Source: JAGQUL01 sp038212015
GTDB taxonomy: Bacteria; Actinomycetota; Thermoleophilia; Gaiellales; SKUG01
Assembly (NCBI GenBank): GCA_038212015.1
Contig: JBBQUY010000002.1
Span: 1-64,000, forward strand
DNA: 64,000 bases
Direction: 5' to 3'
Shown: positions 26,071 through 33,781 of the stretch, piece after piece
How positions within the stretch are numbered: the stretch's first letter is position 1
Layout of the letters: each line of letters begins with the position of its first letter
Translations under genes and position numbers: made by a program
Notes under the pieces: generated by a model
Database searches by the model: none
What the model saw: the letters and a program-made list of their open reading frames with translations, nothing else
What the model was told of the DNA's origin: nothing

Positions 26071-26970
26071 TCACCAGTCGCGCGCTGCATGCGCGATGCG
26101 TCCGTGTACCCACGCGAGCGACGAGCGACGCAACGATCCAGCCCGCCACGCCAGGTACAGGCGCGATCGCGTGGGAGCGGTTGGCTGGACGAGCCGAACG
26201 AGTTCGCCGCGCTGCATCGGCTCGGCAATGGTGTGCGACGGCAGCACGGTCATGCCGACGCCGCGCACCGCGAACTGCAGCGTGCTGCGGAGGCTGTTGG
26301 CCACGAGCATCGCGTGGATCTTCGGCGACGTGCGAAACACCGTCTGCCAGTAAATTCGCACGAGCGGCAACTCCTCGTCGTGCGCGGCGAGCGGTACGTC
26401 TGCAAGCGCGGCCGCGCCCTCGGGGCCCTCGGGGATCTCGCCGAGGCGCTCCAGCCACTCGGGCGAGCTGACCAGTTCGAGGTACTCGAAGCACAGCGGT
26501 TGGGTCTCGATACCCTGGCGACGCGTGTCGACGGTCAGTACGGCGATGTCGAGCTCGCCGTCGACGAGCTTGTCGAGCACCGGGGCGTCGACCCCGAAGA
26601 ACATGCGAACGCGAAGTCCGTCCTCCATCATCGGGGCGAGCTCGGGGAATACGCGCACGCCGAGAAATTCCTCGGGCCCACCGATGTGGACGGTGTCGCC
26701 GACCGCCGGCGCTGCCTCGCCGCTGCCGTCGAGTGCGCCCTCGAGCGCATCCACGTGGGGCGCGACGGCCTGCGCGAGTTCGCGACCGGCTGCCGTGGGC
26801 ACGACGCCGCGCGCCTCGCGGCGAAAGAGTGGCTTGCCGACCTGTGCCTCGAGCGCGCGGATCTGCACGCTCACCGCGGGCTGGGTGAGGTGCAGTTCAT
26901 GCGCCGCGCGCGTGAACGTGCCCGCGCGGTACACGGTGAGGAACGTCCTGAGCAGGTGGATGTCGGCCAT
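26071..26970 (-). CDS. LysR-family transcriptional regulator
   Basis: The 299-residue product has the N-terminal winged helix-turn-helix (LLRTFLTVYRAGTFTRAAHELHLTQPAVSVQIRALE, read here in parts; key TQPAVSVQI). A substrate-binding domain follows (DGELDIAVLT, GVGMTVLPSHTI). LysR regulators bind T-n11-A-type boxes and respond to a small-molecule coinducer. I chose ATG 26970, where the HTH starts; ATG 27009 is possible. It diverges from the 27128 gene, and an AT-rich region with TGATCC/GGATCA half-sites lies between them. Confidence 0.92.
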   Translation of the reverse strand: MADIHLLRTFLTVYRAGTFTRAAHELHLTQPAVSVQIRALEAQVGKPLFRREARGVVPTAAGRELAQAVAPHVDALEGALDGSGEAAPAVGDTVHIGGPEEFLGVRVFPELAPMMEDGLRVRMFFGVDAPVLDKLVDGELDIAVLTVDTRRQGIETQPLCFEYLELVSSPEWLERLGEIPEGPEGAAALADVPLAAHDEELPLVRIYWQTVFRTSPKIHAMLVANSLRSTLQFAVRGVGMTVLPSHTIAEPMQRGELVRLVQPTAPTRSRLYLAWRAGSLRRSSLAWVHGRIAHAARDW

Positions 26971-27032
26971 GGCGAGCGGGTGGTGGGCTGCGATCCCGCC
27001 GCGACCCATAACTCAGATTATGCCACATGGCC

Positions 27033-27065
27033 TGATCCATTATTGGATTCATTGGCTGTGGATCA
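27033..27065. promoter_or_regulatory. AT-rich divergent control region with inverted half-sites
   Basis: TGATCC (27033-27038) and GGATCA (27060-27065) form an inverted repeat, with an extra GGATTC at 27045-27050. The tract between the LysR gene and the 27128 gene is much more AT-rich than its surroundings. It is a plausible LysR operator overlapping divergent promoters. Confidence 0.4.
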
Positions 27066-27127
27066 GTACGGTTCACCCAGCAAGGACGCTCGATCTTCTG
27101 GGCGCATCACGTGGAAAGGACGCCACG

Positions 27128-27595
27128 ATGCAGATCGCCACGAACATCACCGGAGTTGTGCCGACGGTCGCGGGAGCGACGGGAATGGCCTCGGCGCTGC
27201 AGACGCCGGATGCGAATCGCGTGTTGGGGAACGTGCGGATTCGGATCTTCGATCGTGACGATCACGTCACCTTCACCGCGCACCAGCAGCTGGTGGCCGG
27301 CGGGCGCGTGGGAGCGCGCGACGGCTACAGGACGCTGCGGGAGGCGATGATCGAGCTCGCGTTCGTCACGAGGGGCGATCGCAACCAGGCCGCTGCGGTG
27401 CTCGAGCGTGACGGTCGTTTCTTCGGGCACGCGCTCAAGGGACGCGATCTCGAGCAGGGCGTGCGCGCACCACTGCGACGCACGCACCTCGAAACGGACG
27501 ACCGCATGAAGGTCGTCGAATTCCGGGCACAGGAGCGCTTCGATCGGCTGCGCGCGATCGTGGACGGTGCGTACTCGCACCGGTTCAGAGGCTGA
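27128..27595 (+). CDS. Hypothetical protein with MQI leader
   Basis: The 155-residue product starts MQIATNITGVVPTVAGATG, a Thr/Val/Gly leader like the MQL leaders of other genes here. The body is basic, with RIRIFDRDDHVTFTAHQQL, YRTLREAMIELAFVTRGDR and a C-terminal ERFDRLRAIVDGAYSHRFRG. No signal peptide, membrane helix or known domain is visible. AAAGGA at -9 supports the start. It may be the target of the divergent LysR regulator. Confidence 0.72.
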   Translation: MQIATNITGVVPTVAGATGMASALQTPDANRVLGNVRIRIFDRDDHVTFTAHQQLVAGGRVGARDGYRTLREAMIELAFVTRGDRNQAAAVLERDGRFFGHALKGRDLEQGVRAPLRRTHLETDDRMKVVEFRAQERFDRLRAIVDGAYSHRFRG

Positions 27596-27964
27596 ACCAC
27601 CGGAAAGCTTGGCGTGCCGTGCGCGCCACGCGGGGGGCTCGTCGACCAGGGGAGGCGGCGAGCCCCCGTGTAATTTCACGGTAGGTCCCGAGGAGCGGCG
27701 CGGTGTGCCGGCAGCGTGCTGCGCGGGCGGTGCGCGAGCCCGGGCCCTGGCCCGGGGCACGTGATCCCCACCATGTGGTGATGGTGTGACGCGGGCGGTG
27801 GCGCGAGCGGAACCTGCGACTGCGCGTCGACCCCGGCCATACGGGTGTCCGACGCGGGCCACGGGTCTGCTGCACGCGAGGCGGATCGTGCCCCCGGCGG
27901 CCTACCATCATCCTGCGAGCGCCATGACGGGCGCTCCGAGTGTCGATCGAAAGGCGCAGCCGAG
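27596..27964. other. 369-bp gene-free stretch with three hairpins
   Basis: No convincing ORF lies between the MQI gene and the 27965 gene. The stretch holds a terminator-like hairpin at 27632-27668, a near-perfect GC palindrome at 27737-27754 (CCCGGGCC, 2 nt, GGCCCGGG) and a third inverted repeat at 27767-27784 (CACCAT/ATGGTG). It may be a 3' end plus a structured 5' leader for the 27965 gene. Confidence 0.5.
27632..27668 (+). terminator. Candidate terminator after the 27128-27595 gene
   Basis: GGGGGCTCG (33-41 of 276xx) pairs with CGAGCCCCC (27659-27667) around a 17-nt loop, 37 bp after the stop. It is followed by TGTAATTTC rather than a full U tract. Confidence 0.55.
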
Positions 27965-28528
27965 ATGAGCACGTACCAGTACGCAGCACCCGCCCCCGCA
28001 CGAAGCGGCGGCACAGACGTCGCCGCATGGGCGCTCGTCGCACTCGTCGTGGCCGTGATCTGCGCAGGCGCCGGCTGGGCAATCGCCCGCCAGGACACGC
28101 CGGGCACCGCCGACATCGCCCGCAATGCCGAGCTCGCTGCTCGCGACGGCTTCACCCGCGGCGAGAGCTCCGGCTTCGGCGAGGGTGCACGCCTCGGCCG
28201 CCGACAGGTCGCGGTCCGCACCAAGGCCCAGATGGCTGCGGAGCGCCGCCAGGCCGCGCGCGAGGGATACGACACCGGCTTCATGGAAGGTCGCGCCAAG
28301 GCCGGCGACCCGAACGCGTACATGAGTTCCACGGCTGGCGCGGGCGTGTACCCGGCCGCCGGCTACGAGGACATCCTCTCCGCCGACCTGCTCGGCGGCG
28401 ACGTTCCCGGCTTCAGCGACAGCGCCTACGACTCGCTCGGATTCGGTACCGGCACGTCGACGCCCTACCTTGGTTCGACGAGCCGCTCCACGAGCCTCGG
28501 CGACGAGTACGCGGGCTTCGGCTACTAG
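27965..28528 (+). CDS. Single-span membrane protein with Gly/Arg-rich extracytoplasmic or cytoplasmic tail
   Basis: The 187-residue product has an N-terminal segment (MSTYQYAAPAPARSGG), one transmembrane helix (AAWALVALVVAVICAGAGWA), then a helical stretch with evenly spaced Gly and charged residues (GFTRGESSGFGEGARLGRR, later REGYDTGFMEGRAKAG). A Gly/Ser/Tyr/Asp-rich tail ends YAGFGY. It shares this order with the 56710-57312 protein, suggesting paralogues. AAAGG lies upstream of the ATG. Function unknown. Confidence 0.72.
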   Translation: MSTYQYAAPAPARSGGTDVAAWALVALVVAVICAGAGWAIARQDTPGTADIARNAELAARDGFTRGESSGFGEGARLGRRQVAVRTKAQMAAERRQAAREGYDTGFMEGRAKAGDPNAYMSSTAGAGVYPAAGYEDILSADLLGGDVPGFSDSAYDSLGFGTGTSTPYLGSTSRSTSLGDEYAGFGY

Positions 28529-28540
28529 GCAGCAAGGCGC

Positions 28541-29509
28541 CTAGGCCGCGCCGCTGTCGTCTGACGGCAGCGCGGAGCGCATGCGGCGCATGATCTCTTC
28601 CTGCGTCTGCGGGTTCGAGAGCAGATAGCCGCCCACGAGGCGCTGGAACGCTGCGCGCGTGATCGACCAGGTCAGTGCCTTCTCCGACGCCTGCACGGTC
28701 GCGTTGCGGGGCATGTCGAGCAGCAGCGCCGTCTCTCCGAAGAAATCCCCGGGTCCGAGCTCGGCGACGGTGTCACCGTCGCGAACGACCTGCACGGTTC
28801 CCTCGAGCAGGATGTAGAAGCGATCGCCCGGATCGCCCTGCTGGATGATCGGCGCGCGCTCCGGATACCACCGGTGCTCGGCCTGCTGCAGCACGAATTC
28901 CAGATCGGAATCGGGCAGGCGCTTGAGCAGGTCGAGCTCCTTGATGCGCAGTCGACCACGCCCGGCGCCCGAGGGCTGCTGGCGTCGCTCCCGCTCGCGC
29001 AGCACGCGGAACACCAGCACGTGCTCGGCGATCGAGCGATGGAAGGTCAGCGCGTCGAACGCGTACGCGCGAAGCGGGATCGACCCATGCACGCGCACGG
29101 TGGCATTGCGCGCCTGGTTGGTGAGGAGTCCGAGCTCGCCGAAATACGACCCGAGCGACAGTCGTGCGACGACACGCTCAAGGCCGCCGCGATCGCGACG
29201 CAGCACGTCGGCACTGCCGCTGCGGATCACGTAGAAGCGCTTGCTTCCATCCTCGGATCCGTCGCCCTGCGTGACGATCCTCGAACCGGGGGCGAACTCA
29301 CAGCCCTCGGCACTGCGGGCGATGTCCCACAACGTGGTGTCATCGATCTCGAAAAGGATCGGGACGCTGCGAAGAAAGGCGAAACACTTCGTGGCACGCT
29401 GCATCGCGTCGCCATCATCTGAAGTGTGCCCTGGCAGGGATGCACCGCCGAAACGACCACCGCCCACCGGGTCAGCATCGTCCCGGAACCCGTCCATCCT
29501 CTCGATCAT
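28541..29509 (-). CDS. Protein with two cyclic nucleotide-binding domains
   Basis: The 322-residue product has two cNMP-binding beta-rolls. The first is around residues 45-165, with RFYVIRSGSADV and LGSYFGELGLL. The second is around 185-300, with RFYILLEGTVQV and LGPGDFFGETALLLDMPRNATV, including the FGE-ALL-RxAT phosphate-binding cassette. No output domain is visible, so it may act by protein contact or respond to cAMP/cGMP-like signals. Several starts are possible (TTG 29515, ATG 29509, ATG 29497). It converges with the 27965 gene. Confidence 0.85.
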   Translation of the reverse strand: MIERMDGFRDDADPVGGGRFGGASLPGHTSDDGDAMQRATKCFAFLRSVPILFEIDDTTLWDIARSAEGCEFAPGSRIVTQGDGSEDGSKRFYVIRSGSADVLRRDRGGLERVVARLSLGSYFGELGLLTNQARNATVRVHGSIPLRAYAFDALTFHRSIAEHVLVFRVLRERERRQQPSGAGRGRLRIKELDLLKRLPDSDLEFVLQQAEHRWYPERAPIIQQGDPGDRFYILLEGTVQVVRDGDTVAELGPGDFFGETALLLDMPRNATVQASEKALTWSITRAAFQRLVGGYLLSNPQTQEEIMRRMRSALPSDDSGAA

Positions 29510-29606
29510 CGGCAATTCGGGCTGATTCCGGTGTAAGGATTCTGTTCAGGTATGCACCAATCCCGCACGCGAGTCTGCTGAAAACCGCACTCGCTGCCCC
29601 GTGATT

Positions 29607-29645
29607 CGGTCCGTTCTGCGAAGTATGCTGCTTCATAACGGACCG
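29607..29645 (+). promoter_or_regulatory. Nested hairpin or operator palindrome upstream of the cold-shock gene
   Basis: CGGTCCGTT (29607-29615) and AACGGACCG (29637-29645) are perfect 9-bp arms. Inside them GAAG and CTTC can form a second stem around TATGCTG. The element lies 70-108 bp before the cspA-like ATG, so it could be a dimeric operator or part of a structured cold-shock 5' leader. Confidence 0.6.
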
Positions 29646-29714
29646 TGAATGCAGTCCGGAGGGGGCGTCGTCCTCGCGGAAGGCGCTACGACACATCAGA
29701 AAGCGGTACGCAAC

Positions 29715-29918
29715 ATGGCACGTGGCACGGTGAAGTGGTTCGACGGCGAGAAGGGGTATGGCTTCATCACCCCCGAAGACGGTACAAAGGACCTCTTCGT
29801 TCACTTCTCCAACATCTCGGGTTCCGGCTTCCGGTCGCTCGAGGAAGGCCAGCAGGTGCAGTTCGAGGTCGGTGAGGGACGCAAGGGTCCCGAGGCCACG
29901 GATGTCTCGGCTGTCTGA
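29715..29918 (+). CDS. Cold-shock domain protein
   Basis: The 67-residue product is a single CspA-type domain with both RNA-binding motifs: KGYGFITPEDG (RNP1) and LFVHFSNI (RNP2), starting MARGTVKWFDGE. Such proteins bind single-stranded RNA and DNA and act as RNA chaperones. An in-frame ATG at 29649 exists but the ATG at 29715 gives the standard family length. The ~100-nt upstream region holds a nested palindrome, in line with long leaders of cold-shock genes. Confidence 0.95.
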   Translation: MARGTVKWFDGEKGYGFITPEDGTKDLFVHFSNISGSGFRSLEEGQQVQFEVGEGRKGPEATDVSAV

Positions 29919-29973
29919 GCCTCGACGAAAGCAATCCGGATCGAGCCTCGTTGCTCGCTTCGACGGATTCATG

Positions 29974-30005
29974 CGAGGGGCGCGTCCTGCGGGATGCGCC
30001 CCTCG
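29974..30005 (+). terminator. Strong terminator hairpin after the cold-shock gene
   Basis: CGAGGGGCGC (29974-29983) pairs perfectly with GCGCCCCTCG (29996-30005) around a 12-nt loop, followed by TGTCATCTCC. It separates the cold-shock gene from the tRNA gene. Confidence 0.7.
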
Positions 30006-30034
30006 TGTCATCTCCAGTAAGATGGTCACCACCG

Positions 30035-30105
30035 GCGGGTATGGTGAAGTGGTATCACGAGAGCTTCCCAAGCTCTAATTGCGGGTTCGATTCCCGCTAC
30101 CCGCT
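30035..30105 (+). tRNA. tRNA-Gly (anticodon CCC)
   Basis: The 71-nt sequence folds as a cloverleaf. The acceptor arms GCGGGTA and TACCCGC pair, and the D stem is GTGA/TCAC. The anticodon stem AGAGC/GCTCT has loop TTCCCAA (anticodon CCC at 30067-30069). The T stem is GCGGG/CCCGC with loop TTCGATT. The discriminator base is T at 30105 and CCA is not encoded. Confidence 0.95.
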
Positions 30106-30220
30106 CCTCAGACGCTGCGGCAGCACATGCGATCTGGTGGTTGCCTCCCTGGGGAGCTGGATCAGGGGGAACCCCCAGCCCGGTTCAAGGGATGAGTCGA
30201 TGTGCCGATCATGAAAACGC

Positions 30221-31501
30221 ATGCTCATGAGGACTACCTGGACACTTCGCGGGCGACGTGGCACCGCAATCCTGCTGGGGATGTTTGCAGCGGCCAGCGT
30301 CGCGGCCCAGCCCGGCACCGCAGCGACCTCATCCACCGTCGTCGGGGCCGAGGTGCTGAGCGCGACCTCGATCGACACCACCGCGTGCGCTACGGGAGAG
30401 CTGGGACGAACCGATCTCGGCATGGTGCCTCCAGGATCGATGGTCCTGACGTCACTCGACTGTGGGGTGGATTTCGGCTCCAGCAATGACACCAGCATGC
30501 TGCTGCTTCAGCAGCGTGACGGGGGTGGCGCCGCAATGCTCGGTGGTACGTCGTCGAACGTGGTTGGGTGGTGGAGCATGGAGGGCTCGGGGGCCGATCA
30601 GTCGACCAACGGCAATACGCTCGCCACTCGCAATGGCGCCGGGTACGGGGCGGGCCCAGGATCCTTCGGACAGGCACTGACGGTCTCCGAGGCGACCACG
30701 CAGCACGGCGAAGCCACATGGATCGCACCATACGATCTCTCGCCGCCGTTCACGGTCGAGGGCTGGTTCCGTACCGGCGCAGGGTTTCCCGGCAGCCAGA
30801 ATTCGCCGACGATGATCTCCAAGGGCGCTGGTTCAACGAATCGCAACTTCGCGGTCTACGTCAGCTCGGGAGGGATTCTTCGGGCTTCGTTGAGCGCCGG
30901 CGGCGTCTTCCAGGCGGTTGGAGGACAGCCAGTCGCAGACGGGCTCTGGCACCACTTCGCGATGGTGGTGCGTGGTACGGATCCGACCGCGACGCTCGCC
31001 GTTTACCTGGATGGACAGCTGGACGCAGAGCTCGCGTTGACCGCGCCGGTCGATGCTTCACAGGTCGCGTCCATCCTCGTCGGCAGGGGGGGCGGACTGA
31101 CCAATTTTCACGGCGAGCTGGACGAGGTCCGCATCTACGCCTCGGCGCTGCCCGCAGGTCAGGTCGCGACGCACGCAACAGGTACGGTGCCCGATTATGG
31201 GGGGCCGGTGTCGTGGGCCTCGGACGCAGCGTTCGGCGCATGCCTGCGATCGACGACAGGTGACGCCGCGGTGGACGGCACTACGTGGCCTGTCGATGGA
31301 AACGGTACGTGCGCCGACGGGGACGCCGATCCATGGCGAGCCATCGCCCCGACGACCGCCGCGGGCGCAAAGCTGGCGTTCACGCCCGTGTCGGGATCGG
31401 GTGGCGTACGGCTCCGCTTCCAGCTCAAGGCGGGAGCCGCACAGGCTCCGGGAGCATATATCGCCCCGCTGACCTTCAGCGTCATTGCGCCGAACACCTG
31501 A
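30221..31501 (+). CDS. Secreted LamG-domain protein
   Basis: The 426-residue product has a signal peptide (basic TLRGRRG, then AILLGMFAAASVAAQ). A beta-rich N-terminal part follows, then a LamG/concanavalin-like domain from about residue 115 with VVGWWSMEGSGADQS, FTVEGWFRTG, DGLWHHFAMVV, LAVYLDGQL and FHGELDEVRIYASAL. A C-terminal beta domain of about 110 residues follows. LamG domains usually bind glycans or act as spacers in exoproteins. There is no LPxTG or C-terminal helix, so it is probably released. The upstream 115 bp contains GC hairpins including GGGGGAACCCCC. Confidence 0.85.
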   Translation: MLMRTTWTLRGRRGTAILLGMFAAASVAAQPGTAATSSTVVGAEVLSATSIDTTACATGELGRTDLGMVPPGSMVLTSLDCGVDFGSSNDTSMLLLQQRDGGGAAMLGGTSSNVVGWWSMEGSGADQSTNGNTLATRNGAGYGAGPGSFGQALTVSEATTQHGEATWIAPYDLSPPFTVEGWFRTGAGFPGSQNSPTMISKGAGSTNRNFAVYVSSGGILRASLSAGGVFQAVGGQPVADGLWHHFAMVVRGTDPTATLAVYLDGQLDAELALTAPVDASQVASILVGRGGGLTNFHGELDEVRIYASALPAGQVATHATGTVPDYGGPVSWASDAAFGACLRSTTGDAAVDGTTWPVDGNGTCADGDADPWRAIAPTTAAGAKLAFTPVSGSGGVRLRFQLKAGAAQAPGAYIAPLTFSVIAPNT

Positions 31502-31528
31502 GCTTATGTGGACCGGGTTGTCTCACGC

Positions 31529-32416
31529 TCAGGCCGCTGCGAGCGGATCATCACGTCGGCGCAGGTCGATCATGCCGTTCACGCCGATCGCCCGAAGCTT
31601 CGCGGTCATCGCGGCCACGTCCGGATCGCCGAGCAGTGGCAGGTTCCACGCATTGACCGCCGCGAAGGAGCGGCGCAGCAATTCGATGTCACCGCGATGC
31701 ACGAGGCCCGCCATGACGGCGACGCCCAGGCGGTCGCCACCGATCGCGCGAGCCGCACGGGCGGCCAGCAGATACCCGGGACCGAGCGGCAACGGCAGGT
31801 TGAGCGTGATCCACGACGTCGGGAAGCGACCGCGCAGGGCGCGAATCGAGTCGACCGACAGGCCCTTCGAAAACGGCGTGGCCAGACCGACGTTGAACGT
31901 CACCGCGCCAGCGGGGATGCCGAGGCGTTCGAGCGTCTCGGAGACCTGGGCAAGCGCCGCGGGCTCCTTGATGTCAATGCGCAGGTGCTTGCCACCGCGC
32001 GCGCCCAGCAGTGCCCACTGCTCGAACGTCAGGTCGTGCGCGGCATCGTCGTCGTGCTGCATGACGGGGATGCCGTTGCGCACGCGCACGTCGCCTTCGA
32101 CCGAGTTGTACGGGCCGGCAAGTGCGTAGCCGAGCTGCGCTCGAGTATTCGCGTAATGCGCATTTCGGATCGTCGATGGATGGTCGCCCGGCGTGAATCG
32201 CTGGTCGGCAGGCGCATTCGCGGCCAGCGTCGCAAGCGTCGCGAGTGCGGGCACGGGATTCGGCAGGGCGGGATGGCGAGGGGGGATCGGCGGCAGCTCC
32301 GGACCCGGAACGTCGAACGATCGTGCCGGCGGCGACGGCAGCGCGTGGGCGCTCACCCGCGTGACGTTCCCGAGTGGGACCATCAGATGGCGGGGTGTGG
32401 TCGCGGTGAGCTGCAC
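31529..32416 (-). CDS. DUF2181/Menorin-like (GDPD-related) protein with MQL leader
   Basis: The 295-residue product has RNAHYANTRAQLGYAL followed by NSVEGDVRVRNGIPVMQHDDD and GKHLRIDIKEPAALAQV, resembling the TIM-barrel-like DUF2181/FAM151 (Menorin) fold, a relative of glycerophosphodiester phosphodiesterases. The GTG at 32416 gives MQLTATTPRHLMVPLG, another MQL leader, ahead of a Pro-rich linker; it lacks a strong ribosome binding site, and an ATG at 32383 is an alternative. No Sec signal. It diverges from the GH3 gene. Substrate unknown. Confidence 0.65.
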   Translation of the reverse strand: MQLTATTPRHLMVPLGNVTRVSAHALPSPPARSFDVPGPELPPIPPRHPALPNPVPALATLATLAANAPADQRFTPGDHPSTIRNAHYANTRAQLGYALAGPYNSVEGDVRVRNGIPVMQHDDDAAHDLTFEQWALLGARGGKHLRIDIKEPAALAQVSETLERLGIPAGAVTFNVGLATPFSKGLSVDSIRALRGRFPTSWITLNLPLPLGPGYLLAARAARAIGGDRLGVAVMAGLVHRGDIELLRRSFAAVNAWNLPLLGDPDVAAMTAKLRAIGVNGMIDLRRRDDPLAAA

Positions 32417-32529
32417 GAGGCGAAGATCCCGCGACCGGGGAAGACGGAAACCCGGCAGCGGGAACGTCGGCCGCCGCGCAGGACCAGCCGGCCGCTGCCT
32501 GCGCACCGAACCGCGACTAGGATTGCGGC

Positions 32530-33696
32530 ATGCAGCCACGCCCGCTCGAGCTCTCCGCACGCATCGCGCTCCGCGCGACCGTGGTCGCTGCGTCGCTCGC
32601 GCTCGCGCTGGTTCCGCCGGGCGTCGTGTCCGCAGGCGAGGCGGTCCCTGATCCGCACCTGATAGCTGCTCGGGCCGCGTTGGCGGAGCTGTCGCTCGTC
32701 GACCGCGCTGCGCAGGTGCTCATGACCAGCGTGCCGGGATCCACGCTCACCAGCCGGGATCAGGCGCTGCTCCGGCAGCTGCGACCCGGCGGGATCATCC
32801 TCTTCGGCGACAACTATCGATCACGCACGCAGCTGACCCGTCTCACGCGCGCGATGCAGGTCGCGGCGCGGGCGGGGGATGCTTCCCGCCACCGCGCGCT
32901 CGTGTCGATCGACCAGGAGGGCGGCGTCGTGCGCCGCATGCGCGATGCGCCGCCCACGCGATCGCATCCCCAGCTCGGCGCGGCCGACGACGTGGACGCG
33001 ACGCGCGAACAGGGACGACGCACCGGCGTCGCGCTGCGCGGCGTCGGCGTGCACATGAACCTCGCGCCGGTCGCTGACCTGGACCTGCGCCCGCGCCGCG
33101 TCATGCGCGAACGCAGCTTCGGCACCTCGCCGGCGCTCGTCGCGCGGCACGTCACGGCATTCGTCGACGGACTGCAGGCCGGCGGAGCCGTCGGCTCGGT
33201 CAAGCACTACCCGGGCTTCGGCGGCGCGAGCGTCAACTCCGACGATGCGCTCGCCACGATCACGCGCACCCGCACGCAGCTCAACGCCGACCTGCGACCG
33301 TTTCGTGCCGCGATCGACGCCGGCGTGGAATCGGTGATGATCTCCCACGGCGTGTACGTGCGCATCGATCGGCGCCGGCCCGCGTCCACGAGTCCTGCGA
33401 TGTATCGCCTGCTCCGACAGGAGCTCGGCTACGACGGGCTCGTGATCACCGACTCGCTGCACGCCGCCGGGTTCGGCGCGGCGACCCATGGCGGCGTCGT
33501 GGACGGGTGCGAACGCGTGCTCGCCGCCGGCGCCGACATCGCGCTGCTCACCGGATCGGTGCGAGAGGCGCTCGCCTGCCGTGCGCGGCTCGTCGACGCG
33601 GTGCGCTCCGGTCGTCTCCCGCGCGCGCGCTTGGACGAGGCAGCCACGCGTGTGCTGCGTCTCAAGTCGAGCCTCGGACTGCTCGGCAGCTCCTGA
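32530..33696 (+). CDS. Exported glycoside hydrolase family 3 protein, NagZ/LpqI-like
   Basis: The 388-residue product has a signal peptide (VVAASLALALVPPGVVSAGEA) and a GH3 barrel: PGGIILFGDN, VSIDQEGGVVRRM, VGVHMNLAPVADL, VKHYPGFGG, MISHGVY and VITDSLHAAGF with the likely nucleophile Asp. In NagZ enzymes the KHxPG loop ends in an Asp-Ser-His dyad that acts as acid/base; here the matching residues read N-S-D. Related actinobacterial proteins also lack the DSH dyad, so activity on N-acetylglucosaminides is uncertain. Likely acts on cell-wall fragments outside the membrane. Confidence 0.85.
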   Translation: MQPRPLELSARIALRATVVAASLALALVPPGVVSAGEAVPDPHLIAARAALAELSLVDRAAQVLMTSVPGSTLTSRDQALLRQLRPGGIILFGDNYRSRTQLTRLTRAMQVAARAGDASRHRALVSIDQEGGVVRRMRDAPPTRSHPQLGAADDVDATREQGRRTGVALRGVGVHMNLAPVADLDLRPRRVMRERSFGTSPALVARHVTAFVDGLQAGGAVGSVKHYPGFGGASVNSDDALATITRTRTQLNADLRPFRAAIDAGVESVMISHGVYVRIDRRRPASTSPAMYRLLRQELGYDGLVITDSLHAAGFGAATHGGVVDGCERVLAAGADIALLTGSVREALACRARLVDAVRSGRLPRARLDEAATRVLRLKSSLGLLGSS

Positions 33697-33781
33697 CGAG
33701 GCCCCAACGGTTTCCGAACCGCCGTTCGCAGGTAGCACCGGCACGGTGCGCAAACGGGCGCAGCGGGAAACGGAGGAACGG

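Noticed and set aside
27831..27900. GACGCGGGCCACGGGTCT, slightly like a c-di-GMP-I riboswitch core
   Set aside because: The first half of that riboswitch (GGGCAAACC and its stem) is absent.
30106..30220. GC hairpins (GGGGGAACCCCC and nearby GGGATGAGTCG) before the LamG gene, like part of a c-di-AMP riboswitch
   Set aside because: Only a fragment of the 5' half is similar, and the region runs into the signal-peptide coding sequence before the conserved 3' half could fit.
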